Shown: in pieces, positions 1-9,329 of the stretch | Numbering within the stretch: the stretch's first letter is position 1 | Layout: each line of letters opens with the position of its first letter | From: Paracamarosporium sp. OC-R06-R3 | Lineage: Eukaryota > Ascomycota > Dothideomycetes > Pleosporales > Didymosphaeriaceae | DNA: 64,000 bases | NCBI GenBank assembly: GCA_019828545.1 | Contig: JACVRA010000280.1 | Coordinates: 62,001 to 126,000 of the forward strand | Reading direction: 5' to 3' | Position numbers and translations under genes: made by a program | Notes under the pieces: generated by a model | Database searches by the model: none | Seen by the model: the letters and a program-made list of their open reading frames with translations, nothing else | Told to the model about the DNA's origin: nothing

Positions 1-352
1 TACTTTTTTGAAGAAGATAATCACGGACCTCCTTCACACCTCGGCGCCAGTTTTCGATATTTTGCTCATCCCTTCGAAGATCAGAATACACGAGTAATGT
101 GGGTTTTCGTTCTGAAACGGGAACAGCTTTGTTGTATCGGTAGCAGAAGAAACAGTCGAGCGAAAACACGTCGTTTTGGCCTAGGATATGGAGGATTTGC
201 GTCATGTTCATTTCCCAATCTGGCAAGAAGGCTGAATAGTCGTACAGTGCGATAGAGGTCTCAACTGGAAGAGTCGGCAATGCAGGCCATCCTGTTCGAA
301 ATGAAAACCGATCATCGATCTCGGGTTCCCTCAAGAGATTTTCCTGTTCCAT
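1..352 (-). CDS. Unknown protein, N-terminal part, cut by window edge
   Basis: An open frame runs from an ATG at 352-350 leftwards to the first base of the window without a stop, giving about 117 residues of an N-terminus. The start follows an A-rich leader and is the first in-frame ATG. The visible protein is acidic at first (MEQENLLREPEIDDR), then has a Trp/Pro-rich stretch (FRTGWPALPTLPVETS) and a mixed region with several Tyr, Phe and Cys residues. I see no signal peptide, membrane segment or known catalytic motif. Codon use and the uninterrupted frame support coding, but I do not recognise the family. The 3' part lies outside the window, so function is open. Confidence 0.55.
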   Translation of the reverse strand, partial: MEQENLLREPEIDDRFSFRTGWPALPTLPVETSIALYDYSAFLPDWEMNMTQILHILGQNDVFSLDCFFCYRYNKAVPVSERKPTLLVYSDLRRDEQNIENWRRGVKEVRDYLLQKS

Positions 353-2410
353 GACGAGTTATTAAACAATCAAAACTTTGAAATATGTGGAAGAAGAATA
401 GAAAATCATTCTGTCGAGAAGAAGAAAAACCTGTGTTTTATAACCTTCCTGACCCCCAAACAAGAATGGTCTAGTTCAACAGGGCTGTATATTGCAGAAA
501 GTAACGAACCTGGCGGTATTGGTCGGCGTCTGGCTTGACGAACGCGTCTGTTCTGCTCGACGACACGACCTTTGTGTCCTTGCACTCGGACCGAAGGGCT
601 CGTGCTGCATGCAGTCTCTGAGGTCGTGCCCTGCTTCGTCTAACGACTTGTGGGACAAAAGAGTGTGGCGTATGCATTCTCCCCGCAACCATGGTCGATT
701 GGAAAGGTCGTACCAGATGAATGGACGCGCGGACTAGGTCGAACGCCTGCGTCTAGTACATATACCTGCTTTGTTCTGCGAATCATGGTGCTGGCTGCGA
801 TTGGTGTTATGTTTGTTTCCATGAGCAAATGGTTTGTATCTTCTGCAGGAGGCCATTACGCCTGAAAAGTGCCGCATTTCTTTGACTACCAGTGGCGCAA
901 CCTTGCCCTCTGGCTCAGGCTCAGGCTCAACTATATGCTACCCATTTTGTTCCTGACAAGAATGCGTTCATGTTTAATTGGGGAAGGATTTCCTGCATAC
1001 AAGGCAATGCAGAAGCTGGGAACATCCAGCGTTCTGCGTCTCGTGTTTCCCGTAGCAAACCTAGAACAATTGGCCTACGATGAAAGGGATCTTTGCTGAG
1101 CACATACTGAGTTTGCGCCGCCATCTATGCTGCAAAGAGGCTGCAACAAATGCGATTCACCCATGTTAGGCAACACCGGCGTGATACATTTGCAGTGACT
1201 CTGCTGAAGAAGGCCTGATACCAACCAGGGCTCCCGACAAATATCAACCCTAGCTCATCCTCCAACATGTCGTCGACGCATATACGATGTTCGTTCAAAT
1301 TTGCGAGGTTGTTCGTTTCGTGGGGCCACGACGTTTGTGGGACGGACGGAGGAGGACGGGAAGGGGGTTTGATTCGGTCGTTGCATTGTGGACTCTATTC
1401 CAGATAATATCAGCAGATTTATCAAATAGGACTGCCTTTGGAAGATGCGTTGGTTCATTACCAAAGCTATCGTCGACTGTGATCATGAGCTTCGACAGAG
1501 ATCGTCAAGTACCCTCTTGCGGCCACGGTTGGAAGGCGGATGATAGTATACAGGAAGGGCAAATTCAAAAACAAAAGATGGGTTAGCAGTGTAATAGCCA
1601 AAGGTCGAGGGAGGAGGCGCAACAATAGAGGTGCGACACACAGCGGGTTGTGAGGCTGACCTGGAGTAACGTCGGCCCTCACAAACAAACAACACTCGGA
1701 AGCTGCCGAACATCCGCCGACCAGCCCAATTGCCTTTCCCTCGACCAAGCCTACTTTTCCGCGCTTGTCTCCATCAGAGCATGAGTGAAACAGATAGTCG
1801 AGCGAGATCTCAATATTCGAGGCCAAGACTGGGAGAACATACTGCTCAAAGCCACACGCGCTTGTCGAGAAGATGTTTTCAATATGCTTCTTGATACTGG
1901 AAAGGTGGATATCGTGTATTAGAATATACGGGGAGGCACGCCTCTGCAATATTTAGTAATTCCTCAATGTGCTAAAATATGAGAGCTGCTCCTTGATGGC
2001 GCTGTGCCGGATCCAACGTATGACAACCCTTGGTGGATCGTTACTCTAGGAATATAATTGAGTGATGGTATTCATACATAAGACGAATCTCAAAGCTTGG
2101 TAGTCAATGTTTGACTTCAGACCACAGCACATAGGTAGCATGCGGGGCCTGAATAGAACAATGAAGCGAGCGCTAGGATTGCGCATAATTTGTAGCTCAA
2201 TCTCTGGTGCACGTTGGATTCTTCTTCCGTCCTTCGTTCCTCTTTTCTTCTTTTCTTTCCAGGAAGTTGTCGTCCGTCTAGGACACCAGTCGAAAACCGC
2301 TAATGGCTGTTCGGGATTAGTGTTTGAGAGCGTCATCCACTAAAACAAACTCGCTCTACATCTTCACTCCAAGCTTCAACATCCCTAGCGAGAAGTCTTC
2401 GTAGACAGCA
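353..2410. other. Intergenic region, no supported gene
   Basis: No frame here shows a recognisable domain or convincing composition. A pyrimidine-rich tract (2221-2259) ending in CCAG lies about 150 bases before the start of the next gene. It resembles the CT-rich promoter and leader tracts of filamentous fungi, or the end of a 5'-UTR intron. A 160-codon minus frame at 1467-1949 has no recognisable motif and is not called. Confidence 0.5.
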
Positions 2411-3622
2411 ATGGAGAATGTGACCTCGCTGAAGGATAATTCCGACCCTGTCACATACGCATGCACATGCCCCGCACAAGTCGAAGGCGGAACCGTCCTA
2501 CTCTTTTACCGATATTGGGCCAACGCACCTATCTTACCATCAAAGCACGCACAAGAAGCAGCCAAACCCCAAGCCCTCGCCAACTTTCACAGTGAGCTTG
2601 CGACCTCACTCCATTTGGGTGGAAAATTTCGCATCGCGACCGAAGGATTCAACATCACGCTAGGCGGCACCACCACAGCCATTGCGAGATACATCGATGC
2701 ATGCCGCACGCACTGGTCCTTCGCTGGCGTCGACCTCTCAACAAAGCAGGCGCGCAATGCGTACTTCAAGCCTACGCCAGGCTGCGCTTGTGCTTTCGGC
2801 GGCAAAGCGTCCGTGAAGGTTACGGCGGAAATTACCCCTCTCGGTGTCACTAATTATGCGCCCGCATCATGGAGCAATCTCATCTCTTTGTCTCCTACCG
2901 ACTTCCACGACTTATGTAAAACGGGCGAAATACCACTGATTGATGTACGAAACCACTACGAGTCTCGCATCGGCTACTTCGTCACTGGCGACGGCAGCGT
3001 AGCCGTGAGGCCCGGGGTGCGGAGGTTCAGCCAATGGCCAGGATATGTCGTAAGGCATGTTTTGGGTAATGAAATGTATAAGAAACCTTCTGGCGTGGCG
3101 ACGTACTGTACTGGTGGGATAAGATGCGAGAAGGGCGCCAGATGGATGCAGGAAGCCTTGGCGAGTGAAAGAGGAAACGGTGATGCGTCAGTATACACTC
3201 TACACGGCGGGATCGTGGCGTATCAAGCATGGGTAGAAGAGGAGGTCAAATCAGGGAGAATGAAGCCCGAAGACAGCTTCTTCAAAGGAACCAATTATGT
3301 ATTCGATGCGCGAGGTGCAATTGGAGGCCGGGAAGCGGTCTCGACGTGCCATGGCTGCGGAAAGGCAGAAGATCGGCTTGGAAAGTGCGAAGTACCTGGA
3401 TGCCACTTGGTCCTCGTCATTTGTGAGGCATGCGAGCAGAAAGGTGGGACAAGTTGTTGTGAAGACTGTCGCGACATTCATGAGGCAGGACAAGCAGCAG
3501 GTTCGCGAAACGCACGCATGTGCAAATGCGAGAGCGATCGAGAAAAGTCGCTTTGGGGCGAAGGAGGAGCCAAGCTTGGTCGGGGTGGAAAAGTGAAGAC
3601 AAAGAGTGGGGCGACAAGGTGA
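2411..3622 (+). CDS. Rhodanese-domain protein, TrhO/UPF0176-like
   Basis: This single-exon gene encodes 403 residues laid out like bacterial TrhO (YceA) and animal TSTD2. Residues about 25-150 form the N-terminal ferredoxin/acylphosphatase-like part (LLFYRYWANAP; GKFRIATEGFNITLGG). Residues about 165-275 are a rhodanese domain with IPLIDVRNHYESRIGYF and an active-site loop YCTGGIRCEKGARW, catalytic Cys near residue 233. A Cys-rich tail (CHGCGK, CEVPGCH, CEACEQKGGTSCCEDC) probably binds zinc. Bacterial members hydroxylate U34 of tRNA; a tRNA or sulfur-transfer role here is inferred from the family. The ATG at 2411 is the first in frame, after a CT-rich leader. The lysine/glycine-rich last 30 residues look disordered. 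Confidence 0.88.
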   Translation: MENVTSLKDNSDPVTYACTCPAQVEGGTVLLFYRYWANAPILPSKHAQEAAKPQALANFHSELATSLHLGGKFRIATEGFNITLGGTTTAIARYIDACRTHWSFAGVDLSTKQARNAYFKPTPGCACAFGGKASVKVTAEITPLGVTNYAPASWSNLISLSPTDFHDLCKTGEIPLIDVRNHYESRIGYFVTGDGSVAVRPGVRRFSQWPGYVVRHVLGNEMYKKPSGVATYCTGGIRCEKGARWMQEALASERGNGDASVYTLHGGIVAYQAWVEEEVKSGRMKPEDSFFKGTNYVFDARGAIGGREAVSTCHGCGKAEDRLGKCEVPGCHLVLVICEACEQKGGTSCCEDCRDIHEAGQAAGSRNARMCKCESDREKSLWGEGGAKLGRGGKVKTKSGATR

Positions 3623-4187
3623 CATCTCGCATGACAAAGGCCCATTTAGCTATCGAGGTCTGCTGATGGAGTTGTGATGCTACGCCACAGATCTTTGAAA
3701 GAGTCATAGGGAACAGCTAAACTATGAGGCGTTCGAGCAAGGATGTCTTGGTCTCTAGCTCACTGAACGAGGCCTTCCATGGGTGGGACGAAAGCAAGCA
3801 GAACACAATGCTCTCCACAGCGCAGAATGATGAGACACAACGAGTTGAACGTTTTCGCAACCAAAATAAAGAAGATATCGTCTCAATTGTCATGCCTTGC
3901 GCAACGTTTGCTCTCACTACGCATCAGACGCCATGTCTATTCGTTGAGTCGCTCTCCCCCGTGGAAATTACTTCAAGAGCAGGTCCGGCAGAAAATACGT
4001 ATCATGGCCGTTATCTGAACTGCAGTCAGCAAACTCACTACTGCGAAACCACACAAACCCCCATACCACCATCATCCAAATCCCAACCCTTCACTCACCC
4101 TACCTCCATCCTTCACCTCAAGGCCCCAAATTCACCTCTCACACACCCACCAACCCCGCTCTACCCAAATTATACCTCTCACTCACC
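3623..4187. other. Intergenic region downstream of the TrhO-like gene
   Basis: A 156-codon plus frame at 3724-4194 ends in a low-complexity CA/CT-rich stretch and shows no domain, so it is not called. The last 150 bases are rich in C, A and T (repeats of CACC and CCA) and lead into the TATA box of the candidate RNA gene. Confidence 0.45.
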
Positions 4188-4195
4188 TATATAAA
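4188..4195 (+). promoter_or_regulatory. TATA box of candidate Pol III gene
   Basis: TATATAAA stands 60 bases before an A-box match. A start about 30 bases downstream, near 4220, would fit fungal Pol III genes that combine an upstream TATA box with internal A and B boxes. The assignment depends on the RNA gene being real. Confidence 0.45.
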
Positions 4196-4219
4196 TCCAC
4201 TTGCGCTCCCTATACACAA

Positions 4220-4470
4220 CAAACACCGCATCCGGGTCATTGCCGCGAGCGCTTTGGCGCAGTGGTTCTGTACGGGTCCAATGGTGAACGGGATACCAGA
4301 CTCTAGCGAGCGAGAGGCAACGATCATGCTTAGCCCAAGGCTAGGGGATATACCATTGGGGCCTCTGTGAGGTCGGGGTATCAGATGCGGTTCGTGGGTT
4401 TGAGTAGCAAATACAAATATACTGTGGGGTCGGGGGTTCGATTACGCAAGAGGTGATTCTCTTCTTTTTG
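4220..4470 (+). ncRNA. Candidate Pol III-transcribed structured RNA, family unknown
   Basis: Four signals occur in the right order: TATATAAA (4188-4195), an exact A box TGGCGCAGTGG (4255-4265), a near-exact B box GGTTCGATTAC (4435-4445, last consensus pair off by one) and T5 at 4465-4469 followed by T-rich DNA to 4497. The sequence between can fold: GGTCCAATGGT (4275-4285) pairs with ACCATTGGGGCC (4352-4363) with one bulge, and TAGCC/GGCTA (4331-4335/4339-4343) closes a small hairpin. The A-B spacing of about 170 bases is too long for an ordinary tRNA. No D-stem partner or acceptor pairing could be drawn, so this is not a tRNA. SRP, RNase P or MRP RNA would fit size and promoter type, but I could not find their conserved cores. 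Ends are estimates. Confidence 0.4.
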
Positions 4471-4497
4471 TATTTTCTTTAATTGTTTTTTGTTTTT

Positions 4498-5576
4498 GGG
4501 GGTAAGTAGTGGTGGGGTGGGAAATGAGGTGAAAGGTGGGTGGTGGGTCGGCTATGAGGTGAGTGAATTGGGAAGCTACGCTGCGCCCTATCCACACTAC
4601 TACCGTTGCCTTCTGTAGCTTGGGGCAGTGTGTCTGTCTTGAAGCTGAATATTAAGGAAAACCTACGACAATACCTCCGCCGGAGAAAGTGATGGTGCTA
4701 TGTATGGAAACACAGTGGCTACGTATCTCCATCTTGTACTGCGCAAACACCAAAATCTTGAAGCATTACTAGCATTCTATCATATCTATCACGAGTAATA
4801 GATGAAAAGAATTAGATAGAAACAACGCTGAACTCGTGCTGAATACGTAGCCCGATGGCCTTGAGCGCAGCAGCCACGCATGCCGAAATATCTTAGGCAG
4901 AACACTTGTCAACGACGACAGCGTATACTCCGCCCTCTAACTAGCAAGGCCTTATACCTCACGAGTGACAACCCACACGAAATAGAATCTCAAAATAAAT
5001 GGTTAATGATAGATAGTAAAAGGTAAGTTCTGCAGCCCGTGCATCGTTTGATTCAGTGGGGCGGATTGTGCTTGCGATAGCTTCGGCCGAGGGCCATTAG
5101 ACTATACAGAAGCTCCACAAAGAAGGCAGACATATTGAAGGGCGAGGACGAGTGGTGGATGGGATATACGGGTATAGAGGCATTTAATGGCGGTGTGGTG
5201 TGATGGGAGGGTACGACGAATCCGGAGTATCCGGCCACGTGATGCGCCATATACCGGGGCATTGCGTGCATACATGATGGCCATTGGTGACTATGATCGT
5301 TGAGAAGCTCAAGATGCAGTCGTTGAACAGGCACAACAAATGATTCCAATTCAAGCATCGAGTGAGACAATGCGGTGGTGGTAGTGGTGGTGGTGCATGC
5401 CGCACGGGCGAGTGGAGCCCGGAAAGGCTAGCGGCGCCCCGAGGTCGGGCGATGGAGCATTGACAGCTTGGCGGGAGTGACGCCGGAAAACTCGCCAGCT
5501 ACAAATCTGATCGTCCTTCGTCTCTACACCCTCTCCAACATCAGTTCCATCTCCACTCCCTCCAATCACAGCCATA
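4498..5576. other. Intergenic region before malate dehydrogenase
   Basis: A G/T-rich stretch (4498-4560) follows the T-run. The rest holds no convincing frame. A GGT-type microsatellite lies at about 5371-5396. The last 60 bases before the MDH start are CT-rich (CTCTACACCCTCTCC and similar), as expected for the leader of a highly expressed fungal gene. Confidence 0.45.
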
Positions 5577-6899
5577 ATGTTCTCCGCCAGGCAGATATTC
5601 GCACAGGTCCAGCGCCGCGGCTTTGCGGCGTCTGCTCGCCAGGTATGCGGCACCGACGCAGCCATTGTTTTTGCTGGGCATGCGGCATCAGCTCTGGACC
5701 CTCAATTGCACTGCGGATGCTGACCAGATGCGATGCAGTCGTCCAAGGTCACCGTCCTCGGTGCTGCCGGTGGCATTGGCCAGCCCTTGTCCCTCCTTCT
5801 GAAGCTGAACCCCAGAGTCAGCCAGCTCGCTCTCTACGATATCCGTCTTGCTCCCGGTACGCCCGCGCGCTCCGCCAACGAACCCAATTGCAGGCTAACA
5901 GCTTCGCGCAGGTGTCGCTGCTGACATTGGCCACATCAACACCAAGAGCGAGGTACGATGCCTTGCCTGATGCGCAAACCGTTCGCGTTGCTGATGCAAA
6001 CAAGGTCCGCGGATACGACCCCACACCCTCTGGCCTTGCCGAGGCCCTCAAGGGCTCCGAGATCGTCTTGATTCCTGCTGGTGTTCCCCGCAAGCCGGGC
6101 ATGACCCGTGATGGTACGGTAGCAGCTGTCTGTTGCATGTTCCACAACTGACGGCTGCCCAGACTTGTTCAACACCAACGCCTCCATCGTCCGTGACTTG
6201 GCCAAGGCCGCCGCCGACCACGCCCCCGAGGCCAACATCCTCATCATCTCCAACCCTGTACGTGCTTGAGAATCTGGAGATGAGCAACAACGGGCTAATT
6301 GGGAACAGGTCAACTCCACCGTCCCCATCACCGCCGAGGTCTTCAAGTCCAAGGGCGTCTACAACCCCAAGCGCCTCTTCGGTGTCACCACCCTCGACGT
6401 CGTCCGTGCCTCCCGCTTCATCTCGCAGCTCAGGAACACCGACCCCGCCAACGAGAACATCACCGTCGTCGGTGGCCACTCCGGTGCCACCATCGTTCCC
6501 CTCCTCTCGCAGTCCGGCTACAACCTAGAGGGCGAGCAGCTCGACCAGTACGTCCACCGCGTGCAGTTCGGTGGTGACGAGGTTGTCCAGGCCAAGGACG
6601 GTGCCGGTTCCGCCACCCTCTCCATGGCCATGGCTGGTGCCCGCTTCGCCGAGTCCCTCCTCAAGGCCGCCCAGGGCCAGAAGAACGTCGTCGAGCCTAC
6701 CTTTGTCGACTCCCCGCTCTACAAGGACCAGGGTGTTGAGTACTTCGCCTCCAACGTCGAGCTCGGCCCCAACGGTGTCGAGAAGATCCACCCCGTTGGC
6801 AAGATCACCGACCACGAGCAGAAGCTGCTCGACGTGTGCCTGAAGGACCTCGCTGGCAACATCAACAAGGGTATCAAGTTTGTCAAGGAGAACCCGTAA
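5577..6899 (+). CDS. MDH1: Malate dehydrogenase, mitochondrial
   Basis: The gene encodes NAD-dependent malate dehydrogenase of the TCA cycle (malate + NAD+ to oxaloacetate + NADH). Six exons join in frame to 339 residues: 5577-5642, 5739-5856, 5912-5952, 6005-6113, 6163-6257, 6309-6899. All five introns are GT-AG and 49-96 nt. Exon 1 is a presequence rich in Arg, Ala and Gln ([20 protein letters not shown]), so the product is mitochondrial. Exon 2 opens with the NAD-binding loop [12 protein letters not shown]. Next come [13 protein letters not shown] (substrate-binding Arg region), ISNPVNSTVPI and [12 protein letters not shown] with the catalytic His. Length and motifs match the eukaryotic mitochondrial form. 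Third codon positions are strongly C-rich, typical of a highly expressed gene, unlike the flanking DNA. Confidence 0.96.
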
Positions 6900-7257
6900 A
6901 CGCGTCAATCTGAGCGGGTGGCTGTACAGTAGTAATCAGTGCATGGGGATGTTGGGGGTGGAGAGAGCATTTCCCTTCAGCGCTTGTATTATGGGATACC
7001 GACTGGTGCTGAAACGGACTGGGCTGGGCTTCGGATCTGGTGATGCACTCTTGGAGGCGTCACGCGTGTAGATTTTTGATTGTACCCTAGCAAATATACT
7101 CCCTCTTTTCTCCAACTGTTGCTTCCTGACCATACGCTCGATGTTGATAACGTCTAGGACAACGCAGTGCATCAGATCTGGGACTTAGAAAGGTGGAGAG
7201 GCGTCGAACTTTGAATTCAACAGGCCATGCTAATACTAACAGTGGACATGGGTAGCC
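6900..7257. other. Convergent intergenic region
   Basis: This is the 3' space between malate dehydrogenase and the NmrA-like gene on the opposite strand. It should hold both 3' UTRs. I see no gene or strong structure in it. Confidence 0.5.
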
Positions 7258-8169
7258 TCACTTCACCTCCTTCAGCTTGATATCCACCCACTCACTAAAC
7301 TGCGTCGCCTCCCTCCCAATCAGCCACTCCAACACATTGCTATTCCCCACAATGCCCCGATTATCATAGTACAGCACCATCCTCTGCGCCGTGTCCACCG
7401 TCCTCTGATCAATCCCCTCACTCGTCGCATACAGCCTCATAAGCGTCGCCTTGACCGCATCCCGGTATTCCCTAACCTCGACCTTAACCTCCTTCCCGAT
7501 CTTCCCGGAAATCACACCCATGGCCTCGCGGAACGACAGCGGCGCATGCGTCGAGACAAGCGGGTACGTCGCGAAGAAATGCTTCTCCCTCCCGTCCAGC
7601 ACGGTGCGAAACGCATCGGCCAAGTCCCTCGTCGCTATCCACGAGAACTTACTTTCCAGGCTCCACGCGGATGCGAACGCGGGGTTTTCCTGGCCCGCGA
7701 GCACCCCGACAGGCAGGTTGTCCATGAAGGTGGTGGGCTGCAGAATGGTGTACGGCAGCCCGGACTCGATGAGGCGCTCTTCCACGGCGCCCTTGCACGC
7801 GTGGTTCAGCATCTTGGAGAGGTGGCTGTGGAGCACGCTGGAGAGGATGAAGTGCTTGAGGGAGGGGGACGCGAGCGCCGCGTCGATCATCATGAGGCCT
7901 ATTTCGCGCTCGTGCGCGTGGTAGCTGGGCCCGATGTGGATGCATACTGAGACGTCTTTTAGCAGGGAGAGTGTGTTGGTGGGCGAGTAGAGGTCTGTGG
8001 GGATGATTTCGGCGGTGGGGTGTTGCGTCTGGAGGCGCTGGGCGGAGGTGGGTGTGTGCACGGCGAGGCGGAGGCGTTTCCAGTGGGTGAGGAGGGGGAG
8101 AAGGGCCGTGGCTTGTTTGCCGGAGGCGCTGGTTATGAGGAGGAGGTCTGTGGCGGGGTTTGCGGGCAT
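7258..8169 (-). CDS. NmrA-like NAD(P)-binding protein
   Basis: One uninterrupted exon of 303 residues starts at the ATG at 8169 (MPANPATDLLLITSASGKQ). It is an atypical Rossmann fold of the NmrA/HSCARG family: a first beta strand with a Gly-poor nucleotide loop (LLITSASGKQATALLPLL), an ILQPTTFMDNLP segment typical of NmrA-like proteins, and a C-terminal half with DLADAFRTVLDG. The family contains redox sensors, repressor partners and reductases. The usual GxxGxxG is degraded to SASGKQA, so catalysis is uncertain. It is transcribed towards MDH. No partner gene is linked. Confidence 0.8.
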   Translation of the reverse strand: MPANPATDLLLITSASGKQATALLPLLTHWKRLRLAVHTPTSAQRLQTQHPTAEIIPTDLYSPTNTLSLLKDVSVCIHIGPSYHAHEREIGLMMIDAALASPSLKHFILSSVLHSHLSKMLNHACKGAVEERLIESGLPYTILQPTTFMDNLPVGVLAGQENPAFASAWSLESKFSWIATRDLADAFRTVLDGREKHFFATYPLVSTHAPLSFREAMGVISGKIGKEVKVEVREYRDAVKATLMRLYATSEGIDQRTVDTAQRMVLYYDNRGIVGNSNVLEWLIGREATQFSEWVDIKLKEVK

Positions 8170-9329
8170 GGTGGACGTTGTTGTGGTGCTCTTGGGTTGG
8201 GGTGAAGGGTGGTGGGTGAGATGGAGAGGGTGGGTGTGATAGCTGCTTACATGTCTCTAGCGGTTCGTCTTATGAGGGAACGATTGGTGCTTTGGCGTGG
8301 GTAGGTACGTCGTTGAGCATGCGCCGGAGATAAAGGCCGGATGTAAACGAAGAGCTGGGGATGAGGTGTTGCAGACGTGATGTTGCTGTGGCGGTCCCAA
8401 GAGCTCCGAGGCCGCGTCCAATCCACTACCAATCGAATCGTGAGGGGTACAGCTCTCGCATGTACGAATTGTCGTCGTCATTGTGACTTGGGAAATTGTC
8501 ACAATATGAGTATTTTGTCGGATCAGGTCCATCTACCTCGAGCTGCGTGCGACGTGGGCCGGCTTTGAGAAGAGCCACATCTCCGGGTTGGCGATCCGAC
8601 ACCAGGGTTTTCCAGCGGGAGGGTTTTAGTAGAGAAAGCTATACTTTGTCTGGAGAGCAGCCACGTTGTTTACTCTTCTGGGGGCGCATGTTCATGGGTA
8701 CACCGGAGGCGGTTTTGTGCTTGAGGACGTTAAGCTGGATCGGCTAACGTGGGGCATGCTGGTGAGACGGATGAAGAGTCGTCGAGTACAGTGGAGAAAA
8801 GCACATGTTCTTTATTGCACGTGAATATCATTGCCTCAGCAGCTCTCGCATCCATCAGGGATGGTAAAGGCTCCCGCAGAGCCTCATGAACAGCCGATGC
8901 AATAAAGATCCTCGGCTGTTGCGCGCGCGCCCATTCGCCCCGTCTGTGCTTTTCAACGGGGTTCCAGCCACAAGCTCGGCGGGATGCAGTGTGGAGATCT
9001 GGGGGAAGCTCGTCTGGACGCTGCGAATGTGCGCGCATCCCAAGCATTCGTAGATTGGCCTCTTCTCTATCCGTACATGCGAAATGCTCGGCCTCTGCAT
9101 GCGTGTTCCGGCTACAATAAATTGACTGTGTCGGACAACCGGGTGTGGCTTGGGGGATCTTCTGGGTACGTCACTTGACCGCGCGAGACCATCTCCGACG
9201 TTTGTGCCGAGGTCCAGTCCAGCGTCGAGTGGCAGCAGCACACATCCGAGTCAAAACCAGCAACGCGCCGAGGCCAGAGCTAGATAGCACCGAAATTCTT
9301 CCTCTGTACTTCTCCTTGCCTCCTTTCAA
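8170..9329. other. Divergent intergenic region, NmrA-like gene and CAT2
   Basis: About 1.16 kb separates two divergent genes and must hold both promoters. The first 60 bases upstream of the NmrA-like ATG are purine-rich on the plus strand, which is CT-rich in the gene's sense. A CT-rich run just before 9330 is the likely CAT2 leader. No frame has a recognisable product. Confidence 0.5.

Noticed and set aside
1467..1949. 160-codon minus-strand frame
   Set aside because: No recognisable domain, mixed composition, and overlapping open frames on both strands.
3724..4194. 156-codon plus frame after the TrhO-like gene
   Set aside because: The second half is low-complexity CA/CT-rich DNA and the first half has no similarity I can name.
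4255..4445. Intron-containing tRNA suggested by A and B boxes
   Set aside because: No acceptor stem, D-stem or T-stem pairing could be drawn, and the spacing would need an intron of over 120 bases. Kept only as an unassigned Pol III candidate.
6048..6479. Frames antisense or out of frame in malate dehydrogenase exons
   Set aside because: Low-complexity Gly/Asp/Val or Pro/Ser/Thr translations are shadows of the C-rich MDH coding sequence.
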